Source: Pseudomonadota bacterium
Lineage (GTDB): Bacteria; Pseudomonadota; Gammaproteobacteria; Pseudomonadales; UBA5518
NCBI GenBank assembly: GCA_963204845.1
Contig: CAUJIL010000052.1
Span: forward strand, 1-7,902
Length of the DNA stretch: 7,902 nt
Direction: 5' to 3'
In this document: in pieces, positions 7,071 through 7,902 of the stretch
How the letters are laid out: every line of letters begins with the position of its first letter
Numbering within the stretch: position 1 is the first letter of the stretch
The notes under the pieces: model-generated
Told to the model about the DNA's origin: nothing
Seen by the model: only the letters and a program-made list of their open reading frames with translations
Databases searched by the model: none
Translations under genes and position numbers: made by a program

Positions 7071-7233
7071 TCGATAGCTACCGTGGCTCGCTCGACCCCC
7101 GCACACTGGTAGACTTCGCCGCTGCCGTGACGGGGCGAGCCATCCGCACCCCACGGACTAAGCGACTGCCACGCCCGCCCTGCGGGCAACGGTGGCACGC
7201 CCCATGGTCAGCCAGGTGTTCCGAGACGATTCC
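7071..7233. other. Intergenic region upstream of mutS
   Basis: This 163-bp gap separates the oxidoreductase stop from the preferred mutS start. It contains the hairpin at 7167-7197 and an in-frame ATG at 7204. A -10-like hexamer TAGACT lies near 7112-7117, but no -35 stands at the right distance, so no promoter is called. Confidence 0.4.
7167..7197. other. Hairpin upstream of mutS
   Basis: TGCCAC (7167-7172) pairs with GTGGCA (7192-7197). The inner arms GCCCGC (7173-7178) and GCGGGC (7182-7187) pair around a CCT loop, leaving a 4-base bulge (AACG) on the 3' side. The 12-bp stem is strong on either strand, but no T-run follows. It ends 36 bp before the preferred mutS start codon and 97 bp after the oxidoreductase stop. 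It could be a factor-dependent terminator or a leader structure. Confidence 0.5.
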
Positions 7234-7902
7234 GTGAGTTCCAACGACGCCCATACCCCGATGATGCAGCAGTATTTGCGCATCAAGGCACAGCACCCCA
7301 ACGAACTGCTGTTCTACCGCATGGGGGATTTCTACGAGCTGTTCCACGACGACGCGAAGCGCGCCGCCGCGCTGCTCGACATCACGCTGACCTCGCGCGG
7401 TATGTCGGCCGGACAACCGATACCGATGGCCGGTGTGCCGCACCATGCGGTCGAGGGCTACCTGGCGCGGCTGGTGCGCGCCGGCGTCTCGGTGGCGATC
7501 TGCGAGCAGATCGGGGATCCGGCGACCAGCAAGGGTCCGGTCGAGCGCGAGGTCACGCGCATCGTCACCCCCGGCACGCTCACCGACGAGCTGCTGCTCG
7601 ATGCGGCGCGCGACAACCTGCTGGTCGCGGTCGCGGAGAGCGGCACGCGCTTCGGCATCGCGTCGCTCGACCTGGCGAGCGGGCGCTTCCACGTGCTCGA
7701 GGTCGACGGCGAGGACGCGCTGACGGCCGAGCTCAGGCGGTTGCAGGCCGCGGAACTGCTCGTCGCCGAGCACAGTGCGCGCCGCGCCCCGCTCGCCGGA
7801 CAGACGGGGTTGCGCGCGCGCGCGCCGTGGGAGTTCGACCTGCGCAGCGCCACCGAATGGCCCCTGCCGGACATGGACCCGCAGGACCGCTTCGGCGTGC
7901 GC
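7234..7902 (+). CDS. mutS: DNA mismatch repair protein MutS, N-terminal part
   Basis: MutS recognises mispaired bases and small loops and starts methyl-directed mismatch repair with MutL. The first 223 residues are in the window; the gene continues past the right edge, so the ATPase domain is not seen. The mismatch-recognition domain is intact: HTPMMQQYLRIKAQHP (7-22), then LLFYRMGDFYELF (25-37) with the Phe33-Tyr34-Glu35 motif that stacks on and bonds to the mismatch, then GIPMAGVPHH-like QPIPMAGVPHH (61-71). The connector domain begins near residue 125. The GTG at 7234 is preferred because it gives the family N-terminus SSNDAHTPMMQQY. The in-frame ATG at 7204 would add ten residues (MVSQVFRDDS) and has no ribosome site either. 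A GAGA at 7223-7226 is a weak ribosome site for the GTG. mutS near recA is a familiar arrangement in gammaproteobacteria. Confidence 0.96.
   Translation, partial: MSSNDAHTPMMQQYLRIKAQHPNELLFYRMGDFYELFHDDAKRAAALLDITLTSRGMSAGQPIPMAGVPHHAVEGYLARLVRAGVSVAICEQIGDPATSKGPVEREVTRIVTPGTLTDELLLDAARDNLLVAVAESGTRFGIASLDLASGRFHVLEVDGEDALTAELRRLQAAELLVAEHSARRAPLAGQTGLRARAPWEFDLRSATEWPLPDMDPQDRFGVR

Overview
The window is GC-rich, densely coded bacterial chromosome. RecA, RecX and MutS of gammaproteobacterial type, LexA operators of the CTG-N10-CAG form, and two exported proteins built for an outer membrane (a GDSL autotransporter and a probable beta-barrel protein) point to a high-GC gammaproteobacterium. 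I cannot name the genus from sequence alone. I see no rRNA, tRNA, CRISPR array, insertion sequence or prophage signature.

Minus strand, left half (read right to left): a small multi-pass membrane protein (3468-2917); a 251-bp gap with a strong GC-rich hairpin and, next to recA, two 16-bp LexA-type operators 20 bp apart; recA (2665-1637); recX (1616-1149); a rhomboid intramembrane protease (1145-387) that starts 3 nt after the recX stop; a 215-bp gap with a possible rhomboid terminator and an inverted repeat; and the first 57 codons of an exported, probably outer-membrane protein (171-1), cut by the window edge. recA, recX and the rhomboid gene look like one SOS-controlled transcript.

Plus strand, right half: a 677-residue autotransporter of the GDSL/SGNH esterase type (3655-5688), divergent from the small membrane protein; pterin-4a-carbinolamine dehydratase (5718-6056); a renalase-like FAD-dependent oxidoreductase (6074-7070) whose reading frame is broken at a run of eight Gs; a 163-bp gap with a long hairpin; and the first 223 codons of mutS, which runs off the right edge. 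The three genes from 3655 to 7070 have gaps of 29 and 17 bp and could be co-transcribed.

The core is a DNA repair neighbourhood: recA and recX on one strand, mutS on the other, separated by four unrelated genes. The observations most worth a second look are the tandem LexA operators, the rhomboid protease in a likely SOS operon, the G8 frameshift, and the altered GDSL block in the autotransporter. I found no clearly new defence or mobile system.
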